The translations under genes were made by a program, and so were the position numbers. A DNA stretch of 64,000 nt from Paenibacillus wulumuqiensis (GTDB taxonomy: Bacteria; Bacillota; Bacilli; Paenibacillales; Paenibacillaceae). The stretch is taken from NCBI RefSeq assembly GCF_000971965.1, contig NZ_LAQP01000013.1, forward strand, positions 217,407 to 281,406. The letters run 5' to 3'. Of the stretch, positions 45,629 to 54,726 are shown in pieces; position 1 is the stretch's first letter; each line of letters opens with the position of its first letter. The notes beneath the pieces are model-generated. The model was not told the origin of the DNA and searched no databases. It was given only the letters and a program-made list of their open reading frames with translations.

Positions 45629-45976
45629 ATGTCCACACCACAACAATACCATTCTTATATCGAAGCTTGTGTCGAAGCGATGAATGCCTGCAATATCTCT
45701 TATGTATCCAACCTCAAGGAATACGATCTGGAGAAGCTGTGCGACTGTATCCGCATTAATCGGGATTGTGCAGAGATTTGTTCCTTTACCGCACAGGCAC
45801 TGAGTCAGGGCAGTATCTTTGCTGCGGAAATCGCCGAAGTGTGCGCCAAGGCCTGCGAAGCCTGCATCGAGGAATGCCAGAAACATCCTCATACCCATTG
45901 CCAGGAATGCGTACAGGCATGCCGCCGCTGTGCCCAGGCTTGCAGAGAACTGATGGAAATGAAAGTTCCTGTATAA
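45629..45976 (+). CDS. Four-helix-bundle cysteine-rich copper-binding protein (DUF326, Csp-like)
   Basis: A 115-residue protein with 15 cysteines, spaced along predicted helices (for example CxC at 38-40, CxxxC at 47-51 and 72-76, CxxxxxxxCxxC at 83-94, C98, C101, C105). This matches the DUF326/YhjQ-type copper storage proteins, in which cysteines line a four-helix bundle and bind many Cu(I) ions. No signal peptide is present, so it acts in the cytosol. ATACGGGAGGTTATTATT precedes the ATG in outline. The neighbouring CobW chaperone suggests a metal-handling pair. Confidence 0.9.
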   Translation: MSTPQQYHSYIEACVEAMNACNISYVSNLKEYDLEKLCDCIRINRDCAEICSFTAQALSQGSIFAAEIAEVCAKACEACIEECQKHPHTHCQECVQACRRCAQACRELMEMKVPV

Positions 45977-46523
45977 TGAGACCCAAGCCGGCTGTCTACA
46001 TAGGAATGTGCATTTCCTGAGGGACAGCACATGAGCGTGACCGTACATTGTATGGTGTACACAAAGCGCATCTGTCAGGAACGATAATAAGCCAGGTATA
46101 CAGAATATATCTCAGGCTAGGGCGACAGGGATTGCGTTGGTGATCCCAATTGAGCCATTTAACATCAAATTCAATAATGAGCACCATCCTCAAGACACGG
46201 CAAATCGTTTGCTGTGTCTTATTTTGTTCTGGAAAATCATAGCTGTAATCAGTTAAACAATGGATTAGCTTGTAGTATCAGCAACACGGGTGTATTGTAA
46301 ATAAATGGGTGCTCTTGTTTCTATACCTTGTATAATTGAAAACCGGGCTGACCATGAAGTAGTCATGATTCACATGGGAATCCCTGAAAAAGGAGTTGAA
46401 GAATTTATCGCTGACAATGAGGGTCAAAGCTTCGATTGTTCACTGTACATAGTATGATACTTTATTAGACTGGTTTTACAAAGCATGGAGAAAATAACTC
46501 GAAAATATTGGAGGTTTAAGCTA
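45977..46523. other. Intergenic region before the AT-rich islet (547 bases)
   Basis: No convincing gene. It has a bulged TTCCTGA...ACAG / CTGTCAGGAA structure (46014-46081), a terminator (46192) and a TATAAT without a good -35 (46331-46336). Confidence 0.5.
46192..46226 (+). terminator. Terminator-like hairpin downstream of the cysteine-rich protein
   Basis: AAGACAC plus GCAA pair with TTGC plus GTGTCTT, followed by ATTTTG. Confidence 0.65.
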
Positions 46524-47507
46524 ATGATGTTCATTTCTGAAAAAAAGAAAAGATGGATGGGCTTGGTACTGGTAGTAGGTATGACCATAGCATCAGTCAG
46601 TACGGCTTCAGTCATGTTTCCCAATAGGGCTCTTGCACAACATAGCCACGCAGGCATGCTCGAAACCTACTACAATCCTTCACATACCCTTGCTCAAAAT
46701 GTAAATGAAACTTTGGAAATAAGCAGTAGTTCGACTTTGGCCAATATGGTAAGTGTTCGTGTAACCGACCAGCCATTTTATATCGATAACACAGGACTTC
46801 GAATCGATCCGTACAACCGGACAACGCCCTATTATCAGATCAGTCGCGAATGGAAACTCAAAAATGAAACATTTGTACAAAAAGAGCTGCTCATTGAAGG
46901 GAAAAAAGTAGTCATTGCTTTTGCCGATGCTGTCAGCTCTTATCAAAACGATCCTGTTATTGAGAAAATGGTGCGCAAACAAATGGAATATGAACTCAGT
47001 TCGCAGGTTCAGTGGAAAAATCAGGATCACAAAGCTTTTATCAATGAATTAATCAATAAAGGCATGATCGTTATAGAGTCCGTAAAGAAACCGCAGGAAT
47101 TTACATATATCTCCTGGGTAAGAGGAAAAGGTGAAGTGCTCGGGAGAAAGCCGCTTACCGAATATGATAAAAAGGAAAAGATACAATCTATTTTCAATCA
47201 AAAAGTATATTTGAATAACAGCTCCAATGGTGGACAGGAAAAGCAGTTAGGCAGCAGTTTTAAAATGAGCGAAGGACAAATATTGGCAATGGATATCAAT
47301 CAAACTTCCGACAAGATGCCAACAGTAAATTGGAGTATAAAAGATGTGACGACAGGTAAAATTATTGATCGATTTGTAAATGCAGAAAGTGGATACCGCT
47401 ATATCTATACGCCTTCGGCGGAATCATCCAATCATGTATTCAAAGTTACGATGAGTGGCGAAATCAGCGACTGGGCTGAAGCAGAAATATTTACCTATGC
47501 ACGGTAA
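46524..47507 (+). CDS. Exported hypothetical protein
   Basis: A 327-residue protein with an N-terminal signal or anchor (KKKRWMGLVLVVGMTIASVSTA). The mature part is hydrophilic with no recognised enzyme motif; segments such as SVRVTDQPFYIDNTGLRIDP and EWKLKNETFVQKELLIEGKKVVIAFAD suggest a beta-rich extracytoplasmic domain. Codon use is AT-richer than its neighbours. TTGGAGGT lies 9 bases before ATG 46524 (46527 is also possible); the in-frame ATG at 46485 precedes that site. The next small frame overlaps its end. Confidence 0.6.
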   Translation: MMFISEKKKRWMGLVLVVGMTIASVSTASVMFPNRALAQHSHAGMLETYYNPSHTLAQNVNETLEISSSSTLANMVSVRVTDQPFYIDNTGLRIDPYNRTTPYYQISREWKLKNETFVQKELLIEGKKVVIAFADAVSSYQNDPVIEKMVRKQMEYELSSQVQWKNQDHKAFINELINKGMIVIESVKKPQEFTYISWVRGKGEVLGRKPLTEYDKKEKIQSIFNQKVYLNNSSNGGQEKQLGSSFKMSEGQILAMDINQTSDKMPTVNWSIKDVTTGKIIDRFVNAESGYRYIYTPSAESSNHVFKVTMSGEISDWAEAEIFTYAR

Positions 47508-47736
47508 TATCAAAAAAATCTTATTGTACATTCAAACTGCAATCTTTATCCTTGATGGTTATGTGCTTTTTTTATTACTGGGGGATTGCCATATTATCTG
47601 GCTTTGCGAGACGTATTATCTTCCTTTGATTACAGTTAATATTGTCTTGTTTTTAATCATGATTCAAAAAGCAGAATCAAAAAAACGGTTCAGATTAATT
47701 CTATTCACTATCATCAGCGTGTTGCTGCTTCTTTAA
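47497..47736 (+). CDS. Small membrane protein, hypothetical
   Basis: A 79-residue hydrophobic protein with about three membrane segments (ILLYIQTAIFILDGYVLFLLLG, YYLPLITVNIVLFLIMI, RLILFTIISVLLLL in outline). The ATG at 47497 lies 11 bases inside the end of the upstream gene, which suggests translational coupling; there is no clear ribosome site. It is not recognised. It lies in an AT-rich patch. Confidence 0.45.
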   Translation: MHGNIKKILLYIQTAIFILDGYVLFLLLGDCHIIWLCETYYLPLITVNIVLFLIMIQKAESKKRFRLILFTIISVLLLL

Positions 47737-47790
47737 TGTGCAGCAACTGCACTTTTCCATCCCTATCAATTCATATACTTATATTCTCCC

Positions 47791-48045
47791 TTGCATATAA
47801 ATGGTCTTATTATAGAAAGTCGGAAGGATCTTTTGGAGGCTAGAATATCAAATTATAAAGTTTTTAAGCAAGAATATGGATTTTTGATGGTGCGATTGCC
47901 GAACCATACGATTACGATTACTGTTCCAGAGGATACTATTGCAACGGATGAGGAAATATTTAATTATATGGAGCCTGAATGGTTGGATGAGAATCGAATC
48001 AAAATCCATACTATGAATGGACCGTATACTTTTCGGCTAAATTGA
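47791..48045 (+). CDS. Hypothetical protein, possibly 5'-truncated
   Basis: An 84-codon frame from TTG 47791 with no good ribosome site. An internal GGAGG (about 47834) has no standard start after it. The sequence (GFLMVRLPNHTITITVPEDTI, EIFNYMEPEWLDENRIKIHT in outline) looks like real coding sequence but is not recognised. It may be the 3' remnant of a longer gene. Confidence 0.35.
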   Translation: MHINGLIIESRKDLLEARISNYKVFKQEYGFLMVRLPNHTITITVPEDTIATDEEIFNYMEPEWLDENRIKIHTMNGPYTFRLN

Positions 48046-48201
48046 AGACTTAATGCAAATCATTAATGCCTGTGAAGTACAAATAAGCATATCCGTTTAA
48101 CAATTTACTATTTCATCATTAGCTTCAGATCAGTCAGCGGTCATTTTGCAAAAATAAGAGTGCCGGTCTAGTCGCTTTCAACACCGATATTCAAAAAAAG
48201 G

Positions 48202-48230
48202 TTGCCTGGTCGCAGGTTGCTCGATATAAT
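48202..48230 (+). promoter_or_regulatory. Predicted promoter of the argS T-box leader
   Basis: -35 TTGCCT (48202-48207), 17-base spacer, perfect -10 TATAAT (48225-48230). Confidence 0.7.
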
Positions 48231-48236
48231 ACTGCT

Positions 48237-48590
48237 AACTTGCAGATTAGCATACCAAACAGAACATTATCCAAAATTACATAAGAAGTCTATGAGCAGG
48301 AGAGTACGCAAAGTGACCATTCTTTTAGCGAGCCGGGAGGGTGAGAGCCGGCAGAATGTCTTTGCGGAAGCGCACCTGTGAGATGATTCGCCCAAAGCAG
48401 CAGTGCTTAATATTGTACCTGCTGTGCATAAGCGTATCCGGCCTGACACCGTTATCGTATTCAAGTGACAATTTGCCATCTGTTAAAAAATGATCCACAG
48501 ATCGGCGATTGTACCAAGAGTGGTACCGCGGGAACCGTAATCGATGCTCTCGTCTCTTAAGCTTTGGCTTAAGGGACGGGAGTTTTTTGA
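48237..48590 (+). promoter_or_regulatory. T-box leader of argS
   Basis: The leader contains the T-box core TGGTACCGCGG (48521-48531) and ends in a strong terminator: CTCTCGTCTCTTAAGC pairs with GCTTAAGGGACGGGAG (48547-48582), then six Ts. Upstream, GAGAGTACGC starts a long stem I, and GGAAG-CGC-ACC near 48366-48376 puts an arginine codon (CGC, 48371-48373) where a specifier would sit. Uncharged tRNA-Arg would stabilise the antiterminator and turn on argS. Stem pairings were not fully traced. Confidence 0.85.
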
Positions 48591-48624
48591 TATGTACACC
48601 AATTATCCAGGGGAGTGGAAAAGA

Positions 48625-50406
48625 ATGAGTACAGTCAGTCTGTTTGTAAATGAAGCAATAGCCATGCTGCAAAAGGTAACCGAAATGGAAGTGGGAGAAC
48701 TGACCAAGCTGCTGGAGACCCCTCCATCGGTAGAGATGGGCGATCTGGCCTTCCCATGCTTTGTACTGGCCAAGTCATGGCGACGTGCGCCCCAGCAGAT
48801 CGCTGCTGAGCTGTGCAGCCGCATCAGTGAGCACCCGGATTATGCCCATATTCATGTCACTGCCGCAGGAGCTTACGTCAATATGTATTGGGATCGGACG
48901 ATATCCAGTACTGCGCTGCTGGAGCGGATTGCGGATCAGCAGCATTACCAGCTCCAGGTGGGCGGAGGACAGCGTATCATTATTGACATGTCTTCTCCGA
49001 ATATCGCTAAGCCGTTTGGTGTAGGACATCTGCGTTCTACAGTAATCGGTGCGGCGCTGTACCGGATGTATCGTGCCGCCGGATACGAGGCGCTGCGGGT
49101 CAATCATATCGGGGATTGGGGTACCCAGTTCGGCAAGCAGATCACGGCGCATCTGCGCTGGAGTGATCCGTTACAGATGGAGCAGAATCCGATCGGTGAA
49201 GCGCTGCGTGTCTATATTAAGTTTCATGATGAAGCGGCAGAGCATCCCGAGCTGGAGGATGAGGCGCGTGACTGGTTCCGCAAGCTGGAGAGCGGAGATC
49301 CGCAGGCGCTGGAGCTGTGGCGGTACTTTGTGGATGTGAGCATGGCTTCACTTGACCGGATGTATGAGCGGCTTGGTGTGGAGTTTGATGCGGTACTGGG
49401 CGAGAGCTTTTATAATGATAAAATGCCTGCTGTAGTGGATCGTCTGCGTGAGCTGGATCTGCTCGAAGAAAGTGATGGCGCGCTGGTGGTTCGTCTGGAT
49501 GAACAGGATATGCCTCCCTGTCTGATTATCAAATCCGATGGTACAACCATCTACCCGACCCGTGATCTGGCGACAGCCATTTACCGCAAGGAAGTGATGC
49601 ACGGTGACCGCCTCGTCTACGTAGTCGGCGGAGAGCAGGCACTGCATTTTCGTCAGGTATTCGCTGTGCTGCGCAAAATGGGTTACAGTTGGGCGGAAGA
49701 CTGCATCCATGTTCCTTTTGGATTAATGAAAGTAAACGGCAAAAAAATGTCCACCCGCAAAGGGAAAGTCATTTTTCTGGAAGAGGTGCTGGATGAGGCG
49801 GTACAGCAGGCAGCACGCATTATCGAAGAGAAAAATCCGAGTCTTCCAGACAAGCAAGAAGTCGCCCGTCAGGTCGGCGTAGGCGCGATCATTTTCAATG
49901 ATCTGAAGAACAACCGCCAGAATGAAATTGATTTCTCGCTGGAAGAAGCGGTCAGCTTTGAGGGAGAGACCGGGCCTTATGTACAGTATGCGTATGCACG
50001 GATTCAGAGTATTCTGCGGCGCGTAGAACAGAACAATGAATCTGCAGAACAGCCGACTGGCGAAGAGGTGGCACAACAGTCAGCCAGTGAAGCAGTAGAG
50101 CCATCGGATTCCAGCGCAGCCGTGGAAGAGCCATCGGGCTGGACGGATACGGCCTGGGAACTGCTCTGTCATCTGGCGGGGTATGACAGCGAACTGGAAC
50201 GGGCGGTACGTCTGCACGAACCGTCGATTATGGCGAGGTATGCGCTTCAGACAGCCCGATTGTTCAACCAGTTCTACAGCCATAATCGTATTCTGGATTG
50301 CCCTCCTGCCTGGCGTGAGCAGCGCCTGCAGCTGAGCCGTCAGACCGGTGAATACCTGGCACGATTGATGGAACTGCTCGGCATGCAAGCGCCGCAGCAA
50401 ATGTAA
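48625..50406 (+). CDS. argS: Arginine-tRNA ligase
   Basis: A 593-residue class I arginyl-tRNA synthetase. The HIGH-type motif occurs as SPNIAKPFGVGHLRST (about residue 120) and the KMSKS-type loop as KKMSTRKG (about 372); a DALR anticodon-binding domain ends the protein. A Glu/Ser/Ala-rich insert of about 34 residues (about 472-505) sits near the start of the DALR domain and is not usual. The ATG at 48625 follows CAGGGGAGTGGAAAAGA; earlier in-frame ATGs lie in the T-box terminator. T-box control is unusual for B. subtilis argS, so this could be a second copy. Confidence 0.94.
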   Translation: MSTVSLFVNEAIAMLQKVTEMEVGELTKLLETPPSVEMGDLAFPCFVLAKSWRRAPQQIAAELCSRISEHPDYAHIHVTAAGAYVNMYWDRTISSTALLERIADQQHYQLQVGGGQRIIIDMSSPNIAKPFGVGHLRSTVIGAALYRMYRAAGYEALRVNHIGDWGTQFGKQITAHLRWSDPLQMEQNPIGEALRVYIKFHDEAAEHPELEDEARDWFRKLESGDPQALELWRYFVDVSMASLDRMYERLGVEFDAVLGESFYNDKMPAVVDRLRELDLLEESDGALVVRLDEQDMPPCLIIKSDGTTIYPTRDLATAIYRKEVMHGDRLVYVVGGEQALHFRQVFAVLRKMGYSWAEDCIHVPFGLMKVNGKKMSTRKGKVIFLEEVLDEAVQQAARIIEEKNPSLPDKQEVARQVGVGAIIFNDLKNNRQNEIDFSLEEAVSFEGETGPYVQYAYARIQSILRRVEQNNESAEQPTGEEVAQQSASEAVEPSDSSAAVEEPSGWTDTAWELLCHLAGYDSELERAVRLHEPSIMARYALQTARLFNQFYSHNRILDCPPAWREQRLQLSRQTGEYLARLMELLGMQAPQQM

Positions 50407-50531
50407 GACTTCCAGCGATACGCAACCATTTGGCGTTTTCTTGCGTCTGTGATAGTGAAGGTTCGACGGAAAACGCGCGTTTCCGGTATCAATACAACTA
50501 ACCTGATTATCTATAAGATGGAGGGAATATA

Positions 50532-51446
50532 ATGTGGAATTCGAAAAATAAAGCAGCAGCGCTGCTGGTATTATCCTGTGCACTTGCAGGCAGCGGAGTT
50601 GCGGCAGCAGCCGCCTTCTCTGATGTGCAAGGTTCCAATAATCAATCGATCGTCAGTTCTTTGCAGGAAAAAGGAATCATTAACGGTGTGACAGCGACCC
50701 AGTTTAAACCGAATCAGCAGCTGACCCAGCCGCAGGCGATTCAGATGCTCGTCAATGCCTTTGATATGAAAGGGCCGGAGACAACAGCCGGTAAAGCATG
50801 GTACAGCCAGGCTGTAGCAGCTGCCCGTGCCAATGATCTGTCCGTTCCGGCCAGCATCAAAGCTTCCGAGTCGGTGACCCGTGAGCAGTTCGCGATCTGG
50901 CTGCACCAGGCCATCAATACGACTGGAGAATATCCGACAACCAAAATGTTTGTCATATTTGAGGATCAGGACAGTATCAGCAAAGAAGCATCCAATGCGA
51001 TTCAGGATCTGGTCAATATGAATGTAATCCCGCGCAGCTCGGTAGGCCAGGCCTTCAAACCCAAAGCGGATATTACGCGTATGGATGCTGCAGTATGGGT
51101 ACACAGCGCAGTAGAGATGGTCGAGCGTCACAACCAGCCGCAGTCCGGCGATGATACAACCACTCCACCAGCACAACCATCGGAAGGTGAACAAATGGGC
51201 TATAACCCTGAAATGGGCGTTACCAGTACTGCAGACGGCAAGCAGAAGGTGACTCTTCACGTAGAACTGCCGAATCCCGGTTACAACCTGAAGATTGATA
51301 ACGTCAAGCTGACAGACGACAAACGGGCGATCATCAGCTATTTCCTGCAGCAGCCGGAACCGGGCATGATGTATCCGCAGGTTATTACCGCAGGTACGGC
51401 AACGACAATTATCCCGGCAGGTTATACTCCTGAACTGGCGAAATAA
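50532..51446 (+). CDS. Secreted SLH-like protein with PrcB-like C-terminus
   Basis: A 304-residue exported protein. The signal peptide covers about residues 5-28 (KNKAAALLVLSCALAGSGVAAAAA in outline). Two or three S-layer-homology-like repeats follow (VSSLQEKGIINGVTATQFKPNQQLTQPQAI; LVNMNVIPRSSVGQAFKPKADITRMDAAVW in outline), then a short Thr/Pro linker and a C-terminal domain resembling PrcB (GYNLKIDNVKLTDD, PEPGMMYPQVITAG). Such proteins bind secondary cell wall polymers. GGAGGGAATATA precedes the ATG. The role is unknown. Confidence 0.78.
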   Translation: MWNSKNKAAALLVLSCALAGSGVAAAAAFSDVQGSNNQSIVSSLQEKGIINGVTATQFKPNQQLTQPQAIQMLVNAFDMKGPETTAGKAWYSQAVAAARANDLSVPASIKASESVTREQFAIWLHQAINTTGEYPTTKMFVIFEDQDSISKEASNAIQDLVNMNVIPRSSVGQAFKPKADITRMDAAVWVHSAVEMVERHNQPQSGDDTTTPPAQPSEGEQMGYNPEMGVTSTADGKQKVTLHVELPNPGYNLKIDNVKLTDDKRAIISYFLQQPEPGMMYPQVITAGTATTIIPAGYTPELAK

Positions 51447-51545
51447 GACACTTGTAGGTATGAGGCAGGCACTAACTTAATCGTATGGAGTTGTATTTTG
51501 CCAGCAGCATGAACGTGTTGATACCATATGACGATTTTAAAGCAA

Positions 51546-51582
51546 AAACCTTGAAGAGCGATTAGGCTCTTCAAGGTTTTTT
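51546..51582 (+). terminator. Intrinsic terminator after the SLH-like gene
   Basis: AAACCTTGAAGAGC / GCTCTTCAAGGTTT hairpin followed by Ts. Confidence 0.9.
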
Positions 51583-51727
51583 GTTTGAGGTCAGATTTTC
51601 GGATAAATATTCCATATCTCTATAGGAACGATAGCAATATCGATATAGGCATATGATTCATGCCTATATCCGTATCAGAATATAAACGGCAGTCACAGGG
51701 TTTATTGTTTGGTAAGGCTGCACGTTA

Positions 51728-52924
51728 TCATTTCTTTACATCTACTTCAACCGGCTGCTCGGTGACTTTATCTGTCTCATAGAGATTGGAGCTGACTTTG
51801 AGCCAGTCGAACAGATGGGTGATCAGAACTTTCAATACGGCATATCCCGGTACGGCCAGCAGGATACCAATAACGCCGAACAGATTACCGGAAGTCAGAA
51901 TGACGAAAATGATCGTAATTGGATGAACTTTAAGCGATTTGCCCATGATCTGCGGAGAGATCAGTTTGCCTTCGATCAGTTGTACGATAGTCCAGACAGC
52001 GACCATTTTGAGCAGCATAATTGGTGAAGTCACCAACGCCACAATCAGTGCCGGCGTAATCGCAATTGCCGGTCCAAGATAAGGCACAATGCTCGTAAAG
52101 GAAGCGACAACGGCCAGAATCAGAGCGTAATCCAGCCCGATAATGTTATAGCCGATATACAGTAGAATACCGATACAGAAGCTGACGATGATCTGTCCAC
52201 GAATATAGGAACTGATCTGATGATTCATTTCCGACATGACTTTGGAGGTCTGATCACGCAGACGGACCGGGATGAATTTTAAAATGTAATTCGGCAGATT
52301 CTGTCCGTCCTTGAGCAGATAGAACAGAATGAACGGTACCGTTACAATCGAGACCAATACTTCTGTCAGTGTACCGAGAAATCCGCCAATACCCGAGAAT
52401 GTATGGATAAATCCGGTAACTCCGCTGCCGGCGACGGCTGCCCAGCGCTCAGACAGTGACTGGGCCAGTTCCGATGGATTAATATTGGTGGACTGCTGCA
52501 GCTGCTGGAACACATCGCCGCCCAGCCAGTATTGGATCTGATAGACGGTCTTGTCATACAGCATTGGAATACTGATAATGAGCTCTTGAATCTGCTTTTG
52601 AATAACAGGAATTACAAGGCTAACAATCAACACTATAATGCCGATAATAAGAATGTAGAGCATAATAATGGAATAAATGCGTTTTACTTTGTATTTCTCC
52701 AGCAAATTTACAATAGGATTCAGTAAATAGAACAAAATACCGCTGAGGATAATCGGCAGGATCACGGTTTTGACCAGCACAATAATCGGCGTAAACACAT
52801 ACGGAATTTTGGATAATACGAAAATATTCAGTGAAATAAGCAGTAGTACGAATAAAAAGATAACAAAGCGATTGTTCAGAAAAAACAGCTTGAATCGCTC
52901 GCTCCAGACTCTGGTGCGTTCCAT
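51728..52924 (-). CDS. AI-2E transporter family permease
   Basis: A 398-residue integral membrane protein of the AI-2E/TqsA (PerM) family, with about eight membrane segments. Family features are the central amphipathic region ending [10 protein letters not shown] and the C-terminal [35 protein letters not shown] and [12 protein letters not shown] in outline. Members export autoinducer-2 or act as ion antiporters; which applies is not known. On the minus strand AAAGGGG lies about 11 bases before ATG 52924; earlier in-frame ATGs (52934 and upstream) are badly spaced. Confidence 0.88.
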   Translation of the reverse strand: MERTRVWSERFKLFFLNNRFVIFLFVLLLISLNIFVLSKIPYVFTPIIVLVKTVILPIILSGILFYLLNPIVNLLEKYKVKRIYSIIMLYILIIGIIVLIVSLVIPVIQKQIQELIISIPMLYDKTVYQIQYWLGGDVFQQLQQSTNINPSELAQSLSERWAAVAGSGVTGFIHTFSGIGGFLGTLTEVLVSIVTVPFILFYLLKDGQNLPNYILKFIPVRLRDQTSKVMSEMNHQISSYIRGQIIVSFCIGILLYIGYNIIGLDYALILAVVASFTSIVPYLGPAIAITPALIVALVTSPIMLLKMVAVWTIVQLIEGKLISPQIMGKSLKVHPITIIFVILTSGNLFGVIGILLAVPGYAVLKVLITHLFDWLKVSSNLYETDKVTEQPVEVDVKK

Positions 52925-53274
52925 GTACAATTTCATCCCCTTTAACTTGATTCCTGTATAGATCATCTGGATCGGTATAATACTTAGCATAGCTTCCGTA
53001 AAGGAAGAGAGCAAGCAGACCTCTATAAAGATGCCAGATTAGGGTATATACGCAGAAAAGAAGCAGGAGATTCAGGAGGTTGATAGGACTTTAGGCCTTG
53101 ATAAGTGTGTTGGTCTATGACTTATATCACAACAATCCGTTCATCTTTTTGCTAAAATTTAAATTAATAAGTATTGAATCAATATGGTAATAAATGTTAC
53201 AAACCTATATTCCTGCCGATTCAGCATTTATTCCAACCTATTACTACTCAAATTCTGAAGTTATGAGGTGTATT
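52925..53274. other. Divergent intergenic region permease-chemoreceptor (350 bases)
   Basis: No gene seen. A CTTCC-GTAAA-GGAAG hairpin lies near 52997. Plus-strand AGGAGGTTGATAGG (about 53074) looks like a ribosome site but no open frame follows it. Confidence 0.4.
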
Positions 53275-54546
53275 ATGAAGTTATCCTTGGGGTCCAAACT
53301 GGTCGCAAGCTTTATTGCGGTGTCTATTATTACCTACGGTACAAGCGCTTTCTTTATTTTTTATCTGAAGTCTTTTCTGGCGGCAGCGATGAGTGACTGG
53401 CTGTATGTATCGATTATTCTGCTGCTCGGCATTACATGGAGCGGTATTCTTGGTTATGTCATCTCACGGTTGTTGACCCGGCCGATTGTGAATCTGTCGC
53501 ATGCTGCAGAGCGTGTGTCGGCAGGCGATCTGACGGTGGATATTCCAGAACGTCGTGAAGAAGACGAGATCAAGGTATTAAACGACGCTTTCCGCATGAT
53601 GGTCATGAATATCAAGGACATTATTAACGATATCGCTCACAGTACCACTACCACTTCGCAAAATGCCGAGTATCTGACTGGCTCGATCAACGAAGCGACC
53701 CAGCAGATTGAGTCGCTGTCAACGATTGCCGATGAGATTTACCAAGGTGTGCAGCAGCAGCGCAAATCAACCGAGACTTCGATGCAGACTGCAGAGCAGA
53801 TGCTTGGTTCTTTTCAGGAAATGCGTGACAAGTCTTCCCATATGATGAATCTGTCCGGTACGATGGAACGTTCTGTTCATTCTACCCAGCATATTTTTGC
53901 ATCCTTGAAAGAAGGGATGAGTACATTATCTCAATCCCAGGCTCAGGCAGAGAATACAATCCGCCTGTTGGATAACCAGGCATCCGATATTGGCGCAGTC
54001 ACAGGCACGGTCAAAGGATTGGCCGAGCAGACCCATCTGCTCGCGCTGAATGCTTCTATCGAAGCGGCACATGCCGGGGAAAATGGAGCCGGATTCGCAG
54101 TTGTAGCTACCGAGATTCGCAAGCTCGCTGAGCAAAGTAATGACTCGGCCCAGCGTATCCATTCCCTGATTGGAGCGGTTCAGACACAGATCCATGATAC
54201 GGTTCAATTGATCCACAGTCAGAATGAGCTTGTTCGCCGGGAGTCTGCTCATACGATGGAGGTGGAGGAGACGCTGCAGCAGTTTGCAGGTATTGTCGAT
54301 GAATTCATGTCGGCCGTACAGCTGATGGAAGGTTCCATCTCCGAACAGACCGACCGGGTCGAACTGACTTATCAGAATGTAACGATGATCCGGGAAATGG
54401 CAGATCGTTTCTACGAAGGCGCCAAGCAGATCTCTACAGCCACCCATGAAGAGACGGCGATTATGCAGGAGATTTCTTCATCTTCCGAGGAACTCAGCAC
54501 GATGACAAATCGTCTGCTGCAGAAGACCAAGGTATTTACAGTCTGA
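53275..54546 (+). CDS. Methyl-accepting chemotaxis protein without extracellular sensor
   Basis: A 423-residue chemoreceptor. Two membrane helices (about 10-30 and 40-62) are separated by only a short loop ([11 protein letters not shown]), then a HAMP domain ([23 protein letters not shown]) and a full signalling domain with the conserved tip ([20 protein letters not shown]) and EIRKLAEQS. With no outer sensor domain it may read membrane or energy state. The ATG at 53275 follows GAGGTGTATT. A terminator follows. Confidence 0.88.
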   Translation: MKLSLGSKLVASFIAVSIITYGTSAFFIFYLKSFLAAAMSDWLYVSIILLLGITWSGILGYVISRLLTRPIVNLSHAAERVSAGDLTVDIPERREEDEIKVLNDAFRMMVMNIKDIINDIAHSTTTTSQNAEYLTGSINEATQQIESLSTIADEIYQGVQQQRKSTETSMQTAEQMLGSFQEMRDKSSHMMNLSGTMERSVHSTQHIFASLKEGMSTLSQSQAQAENTIRLLDNQASDIGAVTGTVKGLAEQTHLLALNASIEAAHAGENGAGFAVVATEIRKLAEQSNDSAQRIHSLIGAVQTQIHDTVQLIHSQNELVRRESAHTMEVEETLQQFAGIVDEFMSAVQLMEGSISEQTDRVELTYQNVTMIREMADRFYEGAKQISTATHEETAIMQEISSSSEELSTMTNRLLQKTKVFTV

Positions 54547-54608
54547 GCTTGACATGCCTGCTCCAACTCGATGGTGCTGTATGTCAGTGTAGAATATTGA
54601 CAGCAAAA

Positions 54609-54642
54609 GACCCGACATCCTTACAGGATGTCAGGTCTTTTT
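54609..54642 (+). terminator. Intrinsic terminator after the chemoreceptor gene
   Basis: GACCCGACATCC-TTAC-AGGATGTCAGGTC hairpin, one mismatch, followed by Ts. Confidence 0.88.
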
Positions 54643-54726
54643 GGGTTTGATCTCGTATCGACGCTGTATGGCACAGACAGAACAAGCTGCTGCCATTGCA
54701 AATCATTTTTTGAACTTTCTCGTGAA

